The notes beneath the pieces were generated by a model, which saw only the letters and a program-made list of their open reading frames with translations, did not search any database and had not been told where the DNA came from. A stretch of DNA of 64,000 nucleotides from Gemmatimonadota bacterium (GTDB lineage Bacteria > Gemmatimonadota > Gemmatimonadetes > Longimicrobiales > Gaopeijiaceae): NCBI GenBank assembly GCA_022826565.1, contig JAJDUP010000013.1:1-64000 (forward strand), in the 5' to 3' direction. This document shows, one piece after another, positions 38,972 through 47,896 of this stretch. The translations under genes and the position numbers were made by a program. Each line of letters opens with the position of its first letter. Position 1 is the first letter of the stretch.

Positions 38972-41746
38972 TCACCCGCTCGGCGTCAGGCGGATCGAAA
39001 CGGCCGCGCGGCCCTCGCCGTCGGCGAATCGGACGCCGAGGGAGCCCCCGGGGCCTGCCGACACCGTCGCGTCGCCACCCGCCACCGCGAAGTCCACCGG
39101 CGCGCCGAACAATCCAACCTCGTACGCCCGCCCTGCCGTACCCTCCAGGCTGAGCAGCCACCCTTCACCGTCCACCTCCAGGTCCAGCACCCGGAGTCCG
39201 GCGCTCCGCTGCCCGGGCTCCAGCTCGATGCGCGGCGGCGCGACCGCGAGGCCGCCGTCCCATGCCAGCGTGACCTCGGTCGGCTCGCCTGCGTTGAGCG
39301 GAACGCGGATGGGCGCGAGCTGCCCGCGGCTTCGTTCCGCACCGGCACCGCGGGGGAGGGTCGCTCCGCCTCTCCAGTCCTGGCTGACGGTCACGCCCGT
39401 CGCGCCCGGAGGCACATCCGGCACGAGGTCGAGTTCCAGCGCCGGGCCCCGGCTGGTGATCGCGATCCGCCGCTGGCCGCCCGCCGGCGTCCACTGCTGC
39501 TCGATCTCCACGTCGAGCGTGGTTTCGCCCGCCCGCAGCCCCCGCACCGTCGCCCGGGGCCAATCCGGCGGCAGCTGCGGAGCCAGCCGCGCCCGGCCGT
39601 TCGGCGCATCCGGATCCCACCCGAAGACGCCGCGCAGCAGAGGGGTCACCAGCATCGACGACGCGAAGAACTGGTGCGGGACGGTCTGGTCGAGGGGCTG
39701 GTAGAAGGTGCCCGAGAAGAGTTCGCCGTGGCGGCCGAGGCTCCAGTCGAAGGTCATCTGCTTGACCGCGTCCATGAGGTGGAATCCGGCCCAGGGGCGG
39801 CGGTAGCGGTACTGCGCCCACGACGCGAAGCCGGTCACGAAGGGCCAAACGGTCCCCATGTTGTACTGGAGCGGGTCGTAGAGCTCGCTCTCGGTCGACA
39901 GCATGTGGGCGCCCCAGTCGGACGACACGCGGTTGCCGGCGATGTGGGTAAGCGTGGAGCGGGCGCGTGCGTCGTCGAGGAGGCCGAATGCGGCGGCGGT
40001 GGCCGGCCACACGGTCAGGTTGTCGTTGGTGCCGCCGCCGGCGAGGATGCCGAAAGCGTGGTGGCCCTCGTCCGGGCGCCAGTAGGCGTCGTTCAGGGTG
40101 CGGCGCGCGATCGGTGCGATTTCGCCGGCCTCGGCGGCGAGTTCGTCGTCGTCCATCGCTTCCGCCATCGCCAGGGTGGCCTCGATCGCCCCGACCCACA
40201 CGCCGGCCAGGTAGATGTCCTGGTGGAGCGCCTCGCCCAGCGCGCCGACCTCGACCGCTCCCAGCCCGCCCACCGTGTTCTCGATGATGCCGTCGCCGTC
40301 GGTCTCCGCGCTCAGGCACCACGCCCAGGCGCGCCGGTAGGCCGGCCACAGCTCGCGCACCAGGCCGTCGTCGCCGCTGGCGCGCCAGTACTGGTAGAGC
40401 GCGAACATCCAGTAGGGGGTCGTGTCGGCGTGGTAGTAGGCGTAGGGGTAGGTGTCGAACCAGTCGATGTGCGCGGCCGCCTGCGAGATCTCGTGGGTGA
40501 TCTTGCCGTCGTCGCGCTGGTAGTTCGCCAGGAAGGCGAGCTCTTCCGCGACCAGCTCCCACTGGCCGAGGGCGTCCATGGCGAAGGTGTTCATCATCGC
40601 GTCGCCGCCGAAGAACCAGCCGAATCCGGGGCGGCCGCCGTCGCCCGAGAGGCCCCAGCCGGCGACGAACCCGCACCCCAGGTCCGGATTGCACACCCGC
40701 TGCTCCTCGAGGTTGATCTTGGCCCACTCGAGGGCCAGGTCGAGAGCCGGGTCGGGGGTCTCGACCGATGCCGTCGCGGCGAGGACCGAGTCCGCCCAGG
40801 CGCGGGTGTCGCGATAGAGCATGCCGGCGCCCGAAATCAGCCGCTCGTAACGGGCGAACACCGTGTCGCGCGGAAGGGTGCCGGCCGCCACCGCGATCGG
40901 GATGAACTCGCCGCGCGCGCGCTCCGGGTCGACCGGGATCACCATCGTGCGGGGCGCGTCGCCGAGTTGGTGCGCGGGGTGCTCGACCGAGTTGGTGGCC
41001 CACGGCGAGCCCACCACCGCGTTGCGCGTCTGCAGACTTTCGGAGAGCACGAAGACGCGCCGCTCGCCGTCCCAGTACGCATACTGCCCGCCCAGCGAGC
41101 CCGGCCACATGTAGTTGAGGACGGGGTGGAACTCGGCGACGATCTCCATCGGGTCCGGGGAGTCGACCTCGAGCAGGATGAGCAGCCCGGAAGCGGCGGT
41201 GTCGCGCGGTGCGAGAATGTGCTGGCGCACCTGGAAGGCCGCGTGGCTGTAGGTGATGGTGGCGAGCTCGGGGCGGACCTGAACGGTGCGCGCGACCTCC
41301 TCGCCGGGTATCGGGGAGCCGTAGCTGGGCGTCGAGAATGAGAGGCGGAATCCGTTGCCGACCTTGAGCGGATGCACCCACAGCTCGGCCTCGCCCGTCT
41401 CGGTGCCGAGCCATGCCGCGCGCGGGCCGGTGACGCCGAGGTACTCGCCCGGTCGTACGGGGCCGGTGAGCTCGATGGGTGACGGGGTGATGGGGAAGCG
41501 GGGGACGGAGAGCGTGGCGAGGTTGCCGGGCGCGGGGTCGGAGGGGCGCTGGGCCGCGGTGGGAGTGGAGAGGGCGAAGAGGGCGGGCAGGGTGAGGAGG
41601 GGAAGGAAGATGGTGCGCGCGAGGAAGGTGGCCGCGGCAGGCGGGGGCGCCGCCGGGGTGGGGCTGGTGGGGGCGTTGATGGCAGCCGCCGCGAAATCTC
41701 GGGCCGGCGCCGGGGCGGGGTGGGGTGGGGGTGGCGCTTGAATCAT
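38972..41746 (-). CDS. Exported (alpha/alpha)6-barrel glycoside hydrolase, amylo-alpha-1,6-glucosidase-like
   Basis: 924 residues. A Pro/Ala-rich lead is followed by a hydrophobic segment (TIFLPLLTLPALFALSTP) ending in TAAQ, which suggests export with an unusually long n-region. The catalytic part is a six-hairpin fold: GFGWFFGGDAMMNTFAMDAL, ISQAAAHIDWFDTYPYAYYH, DGDGIIENTVGGLGAVEVGA and ELYDPLQYNMGTVWPFVTGF, then a beta-rich C-terminus. Similar to debranching-enzyme C-domains and GH15-like folds; the sugar is not known. Its ATG overlaps the stop of the small upstream gene. Confidence 0.75.
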   Translation of the reverse strand: MIQAPPPPHPAPAPARDFAAAAINAPTSPTPAAPPPAAATFLARTIFLPLLTLPALFALSTPTAAQRPSDPAPGNLATLSVPRFPITPSPIELTGPVRPGEYLGVTGPRAAWLGTETGEAELWVHPLKVGNGFRLSFSTPSYGSPIPGEEVARTVQVRPELATITYSHAAFQVRQHILAPRDTAASGLLILLEVDSPDPMEIVAEFHPVLNYMWPGSLGGQYAYWDGERRVFVLSESLQTRNAVVGSPWATNSVEHPAHQLGDAPRTMVIPVDPERARGEFIPIAVAAGTLPRDTVFARYERLISGAGMLYRDTRAWADSVLAATASVETPDPALDLALEWAKINLEEQRVCNPDLGCGFVAGWGLSGDGGRPGFGWFFGGDAMMNTFAMDALGQWELVAEELAFLANYQRDDGKITHEISQAAAHIDWFDTYPYAYYHADTTPYWMFALYQYWRASGDDGLVRELWPAYRRAWAWCLSAETDGDGIIENTVGGLGAVEVGALGEALHQDIYLAGVWVGAIEATLAMAEAMDDDELAAEAGEIAPIARRTLNDAYWRPDEGHHAFGILAGGGTNDNLTVWPATAAAFGLLDDARARSTLTHIAGNRVSSDWGAHMLSTESELYDPLQYNMGTVWPFVTGFASWAQYRYRRPWAGFHLMDAVKQMTFDWSLGRHGELFSGTFYQPLDQTVPHQFFASSMLVTPLLRGVFGWDPDAPNGRARLAPQLPPDWPRATVRGLRAGETTLDVEIEQQWTPAGGQRRIAITSRGPALELDLVPDVPPGATGVTVSQDWRGGATLPRGAGAERSRGQLAPIRVPLNAGEPTEVTLAWDGGLAVAPPRIELEPGQRSAGLRVLDLEVDGEGWLLSLEGTAGRAYEVGLFGAPVDFAVAGGDATVSAGPGGSLGVRFADGEGRAAVSIRLTPSG

Positions 41747-41940
41747 CCTCTGGGAAGCTGCTCGCGCTGCTCCATCCGTTCGATTTCGCGTTCGAAATCC
41801 CGCTTTGCTTCCTCGAGTTCGTCGTGGCTCGAGCTGTCCAGACGGGCGTGCTTCGTGTAGACCATGAGCGGTACACCCACGACAACCGCCAGCACGATCA
41901 GGAGCAACAGCATTTCACCGAAGCCAATGCCGAAGGGCAC
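41743..41940 (-). CDS. Small single-pass membrane protein with coiled-coil tail
   Basis: 65 residues from GTG 41940, preceded (on this strand) by GGGAGA at 7 bases; an in-frame start at 42003 would add 21 less membrane-like residues. One hydrophobic helix (MLLLLIVLAVVVGVPLMVY) is followed by a charged helix (HDELEEAKRDFEREIERMEQ). Shape recalls TatA-like or phage-shock accessory proteins, but no family is recognised. Its stop overlaps the hydrolase ATG by 4 bases, so the two are translated together. Confidence 0.7.
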   Translation of the reverse strand: MPFGIGFGEMLLLLIVLAVVVGVPLMVYTKHARLDSSSHDELEEAKRDFEREIERMEQREQLPRG

Positions 41941-41977
41941 GGTCCGTTCTCCCTGGTTCGAGGGTCTGTAACCCGGG

Positions 41978-43210
41978 TTACCTGTCCACCGAATATACCC
42001 CATCCCGGCTCAGCCGCCGCACCTGGGGATGCTGTACATCCAACGCGTCGGTCCACACCCCCAGTATCTCGTCGATGCCGACGTCCATAACCCGGAAGTC
42101 CGCCGGAATCTCGACGCTCCCGAGCCAGACGCCATCGGCATCCAGCACCTGCCAGTCCTCCGGCCCACCTGCCTCGCTCGACTCCAGAAACGGCCCGAGC
42201 CAGATCGCCCCCGTCGGGTCCACCCGCAGGGTCCTGTACGCGGGCCGAGACTCCGGGGACGGCATGTTCTCCAGCGCCTCGACGAGGTGCGGGGGCAGCG
42301 ACGTCACTCCCTGTGGAAGCGGAATGTCGAGTCTGGCCCGCCGCTCGGTCTCGACCTGCACCGCGGTCAGCGACAACGGGAAGTCCGGGATGCGCAGGAT
42401 GCGAACGGTTTCGCCGCGAGAGTCCAGCTCCTCGATCTGCATGTCGTCCGATGCGCCGGCGTAGATCCTTCCCCCGTGCGTTTCCACGAGTGCCCGCTTG
42501 GCGAACAGGGGTGTGCCGCTGAGAATCTCGGTCACATAGCTTTCGGCACCCGGAGTCGACCCGATGCTGTCGCGGCGCGTACCCTCCAGGTCATAGAGCA
42601 GAAGAGCTTCGGGGTACCGAACCAGTCCGTAGAGCTCGGGGAAGTGCAGCACCGCCTGCACGACCATGGTGCCGCTGCCCAGATAGCGCAGGCCACGGAC
42701 ATAGTCGTCCAGCTGCAGTGTGCGGATGTGCTCCAGATCCGGACCGAAGAGCGTGACGCGAGCGCGGATGTCCTCCGCGATGATGGAATCGCCCGCCAGT
42801 ACGATCTGCTGCAGGTTTGTGAATTCACCCGGACCCTGGCCATCCCCACCCGCCGAGCGAACGAACACGCCATCGGCGGAGAACATGCGGATCTCGTTGG
42901 AGCCACGGTTGGCCACAACCAGGGACCCCGTCGAGAGCCGCCTCATGCTGCGGACCCCGTAGAAGTTGTGGGGATCACCGGTTCCGGACTCTGCGAGGTC
43001 GATCAAGGGATCCGGATCGATCCGCCACCGTGTGGAATCGCCCCAGGCCGGCCGGAACGACTCCACGATCGCAGTGCCCGCGCTGTCGCGCACGACCACC
43101 GCCGGCGGACCGTCGACGGGTGGGGCGCAGGCGCAAAGCAGGGTCGCCAGCATGACGGCCCGGAGGCCGGGACCGGGAACATCCCGGCGCGTCAGAGGTG
43201 GTCTATTCAT
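41978..43210 (-). CDS. Six-bladed beta-propeller lipoprotein
   Basis: 410 residues. The N-terminus has a lipoprotein signal (AVMLATLLCACAPP, lipobox Cys near residue 28). Then repeated propeller blades, for example GVRSMRRLSTGSLVVANRGS and EIRMFSADGVFVRSAGGDGQ with GPGEF, a motif of the NHL-like 6-bladed group so abundant in Gemmatimonadota. No enzymatic residues are recognised. It is divergent from the Rieske gene across a 177-base gap. Confidence 0.82.
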   Translation of the reverse strand: MNRPPLTRRDVPGPGLRAVMLATLLCACAPPVDGPPAVVVRDSAGTAIVESFRPAWGDSTRWRIDPDPLIDLAESGTGDPHNFYGVRSMRRLSTGSLVVANRGSNEIRMFSADGVFVRSAGGDGQGPGEFTNLQQIVLAGDSIIAEDIRARVTLFGPDLEHIRTLQLDDYVRGLRYLGSGTMVVQAVLHFPELYGLVRYPEALLLYDLEGTRRDSIGSTPGAESYVTEILSGTPLFAKRALVETHGGRIYAGASDDMQIEELDSRGETVRILRIPDFPLSLTAVQVETERRARLDIPLPQGVTSLPPHLVEALENMPSPESRPAYRTLRVDPTGAIWLGPFLESSEAGGPEDWQVLDADGVWLGSVEIPADFRVMDVGIDEILGVWTDALDVQHPQVRRLSRDGVYSVDR

Positions 43211-43387
43211 CCGGTGGCCGGTGAGACAGGGAGGAGGGGTGCGTGCGACGTGCCGACCCGTTCAACTATATTCCGGGTATTGCTTCCGGCAAGGGACTAT
43301 TGCGGCAGGTGCGCCGAAAAAAACGGTACACCGGTCGGACCGCGGCCCGGTTTACGGGTGCGCAGCCTTCGGAAAAAGGGGATTGAA

Positions 43388-44527
43388 ATGACCGTGATCA
43401 CCACGACCAGGGAGCGACCGTCCAGTCACTTCGATGAGCTGCCGCCCTTCCCCGAGGGTTGGTACTTCGTCACGGACCGCAAGACCCTTCTCGAAAAGCG
43501 GCTGATCGAGAAGACCTGGATGGGCCAGGACATCGTCGCCTGGTGCGACGATCAGGGTCGCATCTGCGTGAGCGGCGCGTACTGTCCGCACCTGGGGTCG
43601 CACCTGGGACCGACTGTCGGCGGCATGGTGCGCGATGGCTGCCTTGTGTGTCCATTCCACGGCTTCGAGTTCGACGCGACCGGACAGTGTGTCGCCGTTC
43701 CCCACGCTCCTGCCCCGAAGGCCGCGAAGTTGGATGTCTACGCGACCACCGAGATCCTCGGAATGGTCTTCGCCTGGTCGGGAAGCGCCGGCCGCGCGCC
43801 GAAGTGGCACCTGCCGGAGGAACCGCCCACCGGCGCGGACTGGAGCACCGTGCGTTCTACGACTCTGCGATTCCGGGGCCATCCGCAGGAAACCACGGAG
43901 AACTCGGTGGACCTGGAGCACCTGGAGTACACGCACGGTTATCACGATGTCGAGCCAACCGCTCCCGTGAGAATCGACGGTTCCTACCTGAAGAGCTGCT
44001 TCGACTTCAGGAACGTCCGTACGTTCGCGGGTGTGATCAACATCCACTCCGATATCTCGACCGTCACCCACGTCCACGGGCTGGGGTTTTCTTTCGTTGA
44101 AATCCGCGAAAGGACGGTGGGAATGGACGCGAGAATGTGGGTCCTTGCAACACCCGTGAAGAGAATGCAACTGGAGCTGACGCTGGCTACCCAGGTACGG
44201 GAGATTCGCAAGCCGGGGCGATTCTTCGCGGGCCTCGGATTCCTGCCCGTGCCGCTGCGCCACAGGCTGATGTCTCGCTTTTTCCTGTCGGAGGAGAGGC
44301 GGTTCGTCGAGCAGGATGTGGTTATCTGGCACCGCAAGCAGTACAAAGCTCCACCGCGGCTGTCCCGGGCCGACGGCCCGATCGGCAGATATCGCCTGTA
44401 TTGTCGGCAGTTCTATCCGGAGTTGCGGGAGAACCCGGCCGGAGGGCCGCGGCGCCTCGCCCTGACCCCGGTGGACCGTGCCCCCGGCGGCGCGGAGAAA
44501 GCACGTCACACCGCTGGAAGGACATAG
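43388..44527 (+). CDS. Rieske non-heme iron oxygenase, sterol-type (Neverland/KshA/SdmA-like)
   Basis: 379 residues. The Rieske [2Fe-2S] ligands are C66, H68, C88 and H91 in AYCPHLGSHLG and VCPFHGFEFD. The mononuclear iron site is D175, H178, H183 in ENSVDLEHLEYTHGYH. The pattern around ENSVDLEH and the single-subunit size resemble cholesterol 7-desaturases (Neverland/DAF-36), ketosteroid 9-hydroxylase KshA and sterol C-4 demethylase SdmA, rather than aromatic-ring dioxygenases. It needs a ferredoxin/reductase not encoded nearby. ATG 43388 follows AAAAGGGG. It heads a block with a P450 and an SDR. Confidence 0.85.
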   Translation: MTVITTTRERPSSHFDELPPFPEGWYFVTDRKTLLEKRLIEKTWMGQDIVAWCDDQGRICVSGAYCPHLGSHLGPTVGGMVRDGCLVCPFHGFEFDATGQCVAVPHAPAPKAAKLDVYATTEILGMVFAWSGSAGRAPKWHLPEEPPTGADWSTVRSTTLRFRGHPQETTENSVDLEHLEYTHGYHDVEPTAPVRIDGSYLKSCFDFRNVRTFAGVINIHSDISTVTHVHGLGFSFVEIRERTVGMDARMWVLATPVKRMQLELTLATQVREIRKPGRFFAGLGFLPVPLRHRLMSRFFLSEERRFVEQDVVIWHRKQYKAPPRLSRADGPIGRYRLYCRQFYPELRENPAGGPRRLALTPVDRAPGGAEKARHTAGRT

Positions 44528-44681
44528 CAAACGCTGGTCCGTGCGCGTTTCGGCGCATCGTACTACGTTAGTGACGGGCTTCCTCAAGTCCGGTTAACGT
44601 TGTGGACCTCGACCCGATATGCGCAGGATTCTGCCAGATCCCTCTCCCCGAGACCCTACAACGAAGCGAAGGGGTTGATTG

Positions 44682-46715
44682 GTGACTCACGAGACAGCAG
44701 TTGGAACGACCCGGGCGGCGTCCTCCCTGAGTCTGCCGGAGGAGTTGCTGCTGGCGCTGCTGGACGAAGAGAGCGGTTATTTTCGTCAGGTACCCGGCTG
44801 GAACCTGCACTGCGCCATGGTCGGCGCAGCGCTGGGTGAACTGTCGCTGCTCGATCGCATCGACTCCGATCTGAAGTCGCTGATTCTGGTCGATCCGACC
44901 GAGACCGGTCGTCCGGTGCTCGACCCGCTCTTGCGGGAGATTGCGTCCGAGACGGAACAACACGATGTCCGCTATTGGGTTGAGCGGCTCGCTCCGCTGT
45001 CCGAATCGGTGATTTCCCATGCGCTGGACCGGCTCGTTCGGCGAAAGATCCTCGACCGCCATTCGGGTGATTTCTATACGTTCACCAAGCGGCAGCAGCG
45101 GGGCGAAACACCGCCGGAAGAAGACCCCCTGGCGGGCGAGTTCGTCAAGGCCCGGCTGACCAGGATCATCTTCGCGGATGAAATCCCGGGTCCGCGCGAC
45201 GTGATTATCACCGGCCTCGTCAACGCCTGCCACGTGTTCCATCTGATGTTTCAGATCGACGAGGAAGCGGAAGAGCGGATCAAGTTCGTCAGCCAGATGG
45301 ACGTGCTCGGCCGGGCGATTGCGGCAGCGGTGACCGAGAGCGTCGTCGCGCCCTCGCTGCGCCGGCCCTCGCTGACCAAGCCGATTCCATCCGTGTCCCT
45401 GCGTGATCTGGTGTTCAACCGCGAGCTGCGACAGGGGAGACTGCCGGCAGGGTTCGCCATTTTGGCCGAAAAGTACGGTCCGGTGTTCGAACTGCGGCTC
45501 CCGTTCCGCCAGAACCTGATTGTCCTGGCGGGGTTGAAGACGAATCAATGGGCCAATCGCATGGGACGGGTGTACCTGCGGTCGAAGGAGTACTTCGAGG
45601 GCGTCGACAAGGCGTATGGCGTCTCGCGCTCAATGCACTCGACTGACGGTGCCGATCACTTTCGCTTTCGCAAGTCGTTGCAGCCCGCCTACTCGCGCAA
45701 GACCTTGACCAGGCGTCTGGACGAGGTCTTTGATCTGGCCCGCACGCACATGGCGAGCTGGGACGTCGGCGCCACCATGCCGGTGCAGGTGATGCTGCGG
45801 CCACTACTGAACGCACAGTCATCGCCGCTCCTGGCAAGCATTGACACGCAGGACGAGATTGTCGACGCGCTCGAATACAAGGTACGGGTGCTCAATGTAG
45901 GCATCGTCAAGACGATGCCGGGTTTCATGCTCAAGACCCCGTCGATGCGCCGCCGGGCGAAGGTCACGCAACGGATCGTGGACCGTATGCAGAGTACACA
46001 TACGGCCAGGCAGCGGGCCGGGAAGCATAAGGATGTGGTGGACGCGTATCTGGCCCTGCACGCGTCTGATCCCCAATTCCTGCCCGAATCGGACCTGTCC
46101 CTGCCGCTGGGGGCGATCCTGATGACCGCCATGTACATGGGCGACCAGATTGGCTTTGCCCTTTACTGGCTGCTGAAGAATCCCGAGTTGTACGACCGAG
46201 TCACGGCCGAAGCGGATGCGTTGTGGGCCGATGGCGATCCCGTTGAGGATGACTTCAGTCCGGACCGGATCGACGTGACCCGCCGAGTGCTGATGGAGGC
46301 TCTGCGGATGTCGCCGATCGTGGCCATGTCGATGCGCACGGTGATGAATACCTGTGTGGTGGAGGGCTACGAACTGCCGGTCGGGGCGCAGCTCGTGATT
46401 GCCCAGACGGCCACCCACTACCTGGAAGAGACGTTTCCCGATCCGTGGACGTTCGACATTGACCGCTACGCGCCCCCGCGAAACGAGCATCGGGGCGGAG
46501 GCTTCGTGCCCTTCGGGATGGGCACGCACTCATGTCTCGGCCGCCGCTGGGCCCACATGCACATGGCGATCAACCTGCTGATGCTCACGCATCACTTCAA
46601 GATCGAGTTGGCCCGCCCCTTCAAGCGGATGCCCATGGATCCGTTGCCCTCGCAGTCGCCCAGCAACAAGATCAAGTTCAGGCTCGCTGAGCAGCGGCAC
46701 GAACTCCGAGTCTGA
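44682..46715 (+). CDS. GPP34 (GOLPH3-like) domain / cytochrome P450 fusion
   Basis: 677 residues from GTG 44682, behind AAGGGG. Residues about 15-130 match GPP34/GOLPH3: SLSLPEELLLALLDEESGYF, then MVGAALGELSLLDRI and ESVISHALDRLVRRKILDR. After a linker, residues about 230-677 are a P450: C-helix HFRFRKSLQPAYSRK, ExxR at 539-542 (EALR), and heme motif FVPFGMGTHSCLG with the ligand Cys618. The I-helix reads MYMGDQIGF (G487-D488-Q489-I490), so the usual acid-alcohol pair (D/E-T) is Q-I. GPP34 proteins bind phosphoinositide or acidic membranes in eukaryotes; here it may hold the P450 at the membrane. No transmembrane helix is seen. Confidence 0.85.
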   Translation: MTHETAVGTTRAASSLSLPEELLLALLDEESGYFRQVPGWNLHCAMVGAALGELSLLDRIDSDLKSLILVDPTETGRPVLDPLLREIASETEQHDVRYWVERLAPLSESVISHALDRLVRRKILDRHSGDFYTFTKRQQRGETPPEEDPLAGEFVKARLTRIIFADEIPGPRDVIITGLVNACHVFHLMFQIDEEAEERIKFVSQMDVLGRAIAAAVTESVVAPSLRRPSLTKPIPSVSLRDLVFNRELRQGRLPAGFAILAEKYGPVFELRLPFRQNLIVLAGLKTNQWANRMGRVYLRSKEYFEGVDKAYGVSRSMHSTDGADHFRFRKSLQPAYSRKTLTRRLDEVFDLARTHMASWDVGATMPVQVMLRPLLNAQSSPLLASIDTQDEIVDALEYKVRVLNVGIVKTMPGFMLKTPSMRRRAKVTQRIVDRMQSTHTARQRAGKHKDVVDAYLALHASDPQFLPESDLSLPLGAILMTAMYMGDQIGFALYWLLKNPELYDRVTAEADALWADGDPVEDDFSPDRIDVTRRVLMEALRMSPIVAMSMRTVMNTCVVEGYELPVGAQLVIAQTATHYLEETFPDPWTFDIDRYAPPRNEHRGGGFVPFGMGTHSCLGRRWAHMHMAINLLMLTHHFKIELARPFKRMPMDPLPSQSPSNKIKFRLAEQRHELRV

Positions 46716-46735
46716 GTTCGCTGCGCCCGCCCGCA

Positions 46736-47764
46736 ATGAAGTCATCCGACGGCGGACGACCTCGCACCGTACGGGTGATCACAGGGGCGAGCGGGCAAAT
46801 CGGCGGGGTGTTGGCGCGGGCCCTGGCCGACAAGTACGGGCCCGGTCAGATCCGTGCGCTCTTGCGGAAGCGTCGAGGGACGGCCGCGGATCTCGGCATC
46901 GCATGGGTCAAAGGCGACCTTCTCGACAAGGAATCGCTGATCGCCGCCTTCGCGGGCGCGGAAACCGTGTTCCATCTGGCCGCGTTGGTCTCGATCGGTC
47001 GCGTCAGGGCTCAGGAATTCCATCGCACGAACGTCCTGGGCACCCGCAATGTCGTGGAAGCGGCCCTCGAATGCGGGGTGAGACGCCTGGTTCATGTTTC
47101 CTCGATCCACGCCTACGACCAGCACCCGCTGGACAAAGTGCTGGACGAAAGCCGCCGTCCTGCGGACAGCCGGCGCGCCGCGCCTTACGACCGTTCGAAA
47201 GCCGCCGGCGAAGTCGAAGTCCGCCGTGGCATCGCCCGCGGTCTGGACGCCGTGATCCTTAATCCGACCAGCGTGCTCGGACCCTGTGACGGCGCTCCGT
47301 CGCCCATGGGGCAGCTGTTTCTCGACCTCTACCGCAGGCGGCTTCCCGCGCTGATCGCAGGTGGCTACGACTGGGTCGATGTGCGCGATGTCGTGGCGGC
47401 CACGATGGCCGCGGAGACACGGGCGAGATGTGGCGAGAACTACCTCGTCTCCGGTCGCTGGCACACCGTGCGCGAACTGGCGGAACTTTCCCGGCAGGCG
47501 ACCGGGGTAGCCGCACCCCGCCTCCAGTTCCCGATGTTCGCCGCGCGGTTATGGGCACCCTGCCAGGTCGTCCTGGATCGGTGTCGCGGACGTCCTCCGC
47601 TCTACACGCCGGCGTCCGTCCGCGTCATGGCCCATGCCAATCGGCGGATATCCAGCGCCAAGGCGCAGGCGGAACTCGGGTTCCACCCGCGCTCGCTCGC
47701 AGAATCGGTCAGAGACACGTACCGCTGGTTCGACGAACACGGCATGCTGGCAGTCCGTGGATAA
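46736..47764 (+). CDS. Extended SDR, 3beta-hydroxysteroid dehydrogenase/dihydroflavonol reductase-like
   Basis: 342 residues. Cofactor loop VITGASGQIGGVLARALADK; FHLAALVSIGRVRAQEFHRT, then VHVSSIHAYDQHPLDK; the catalytic Tyr/Lys is APYDRSKAAGEVEVRRG. LNPTSVLGPCDGAPSPMGQ is also typical of the 3beta-HSD/DFR branch. Such enzymes oxidise 3beta-hydroxy-steroids or reduce keto groups; SdmB of bacterial sterol C-4 demethylation belongs to this fold. It follows the P450 by 20 bases, so it is probably in its operon. Confidence 0.8.
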   Translation: MKSSDGGRPRTVRVITGASGQIGGVLARALADKYGPGQIRALLRKRRGTAADLGIAWVKGDLLDKESLIAAFAGAETVFHLAALVSIGRVRAQEFHRTNVLGTRNVVEAALECGVRRLVHVSSIHAYDQHPLDKVLDESRRPADSRRAAPYDRSKAAGEVEVRRGIARGLDAVILNPTSVLGPCDGAPSPMGQLFLDLYRRRLPALIAGGYDWVDVRDVVAATMAAETRARCGENYLVSGRWHTVRELAELSRQATGVAAPRLQFPMFAARLWAPCQVVLDRCRGRPPLYTPASVRVMAHANRRISSAKAQAELGFHPRSLAESVRDTYRWFDEHGMLAVRG

Positions 47765-47896
47765 AGCCGCCCGAGCACCGAGAGCGCCGAGGCGCCGGGC
47801 TGACATGTGGTTGAAGTTTCGCATCTTGTTGCGGTGAAGTTGTTTGCATGTTCGACAGCCCGGATTCCCGCTGATTGACTCCCGCCATTCTCGATT

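Noticed and set aside
42029-44527. An 832-codon open frame containing the Rieske gene
   Set aside because: Only the part from ATG 43388 is protein-like; the upstream part is antisense to the propeller lipoprotein and is open because of high GC.
43388-44527. Aromatic-ring dioxygenase alpha subunit as the call for the Rieske protein
   Set aside because: No beta subunit, ferredoxin or ring-cleavage gene is nearby, and the iron-site context is closer to single-subunit sterol-type oxygenases.
47765-47896. A tRNA gene as the integration site of the tyrosine recombinase
   Set aside because: No T-loop (GGTTCGAATCC-like) or cloverleaf could be found next to the integrase, and no direct repeat was found on the other side.
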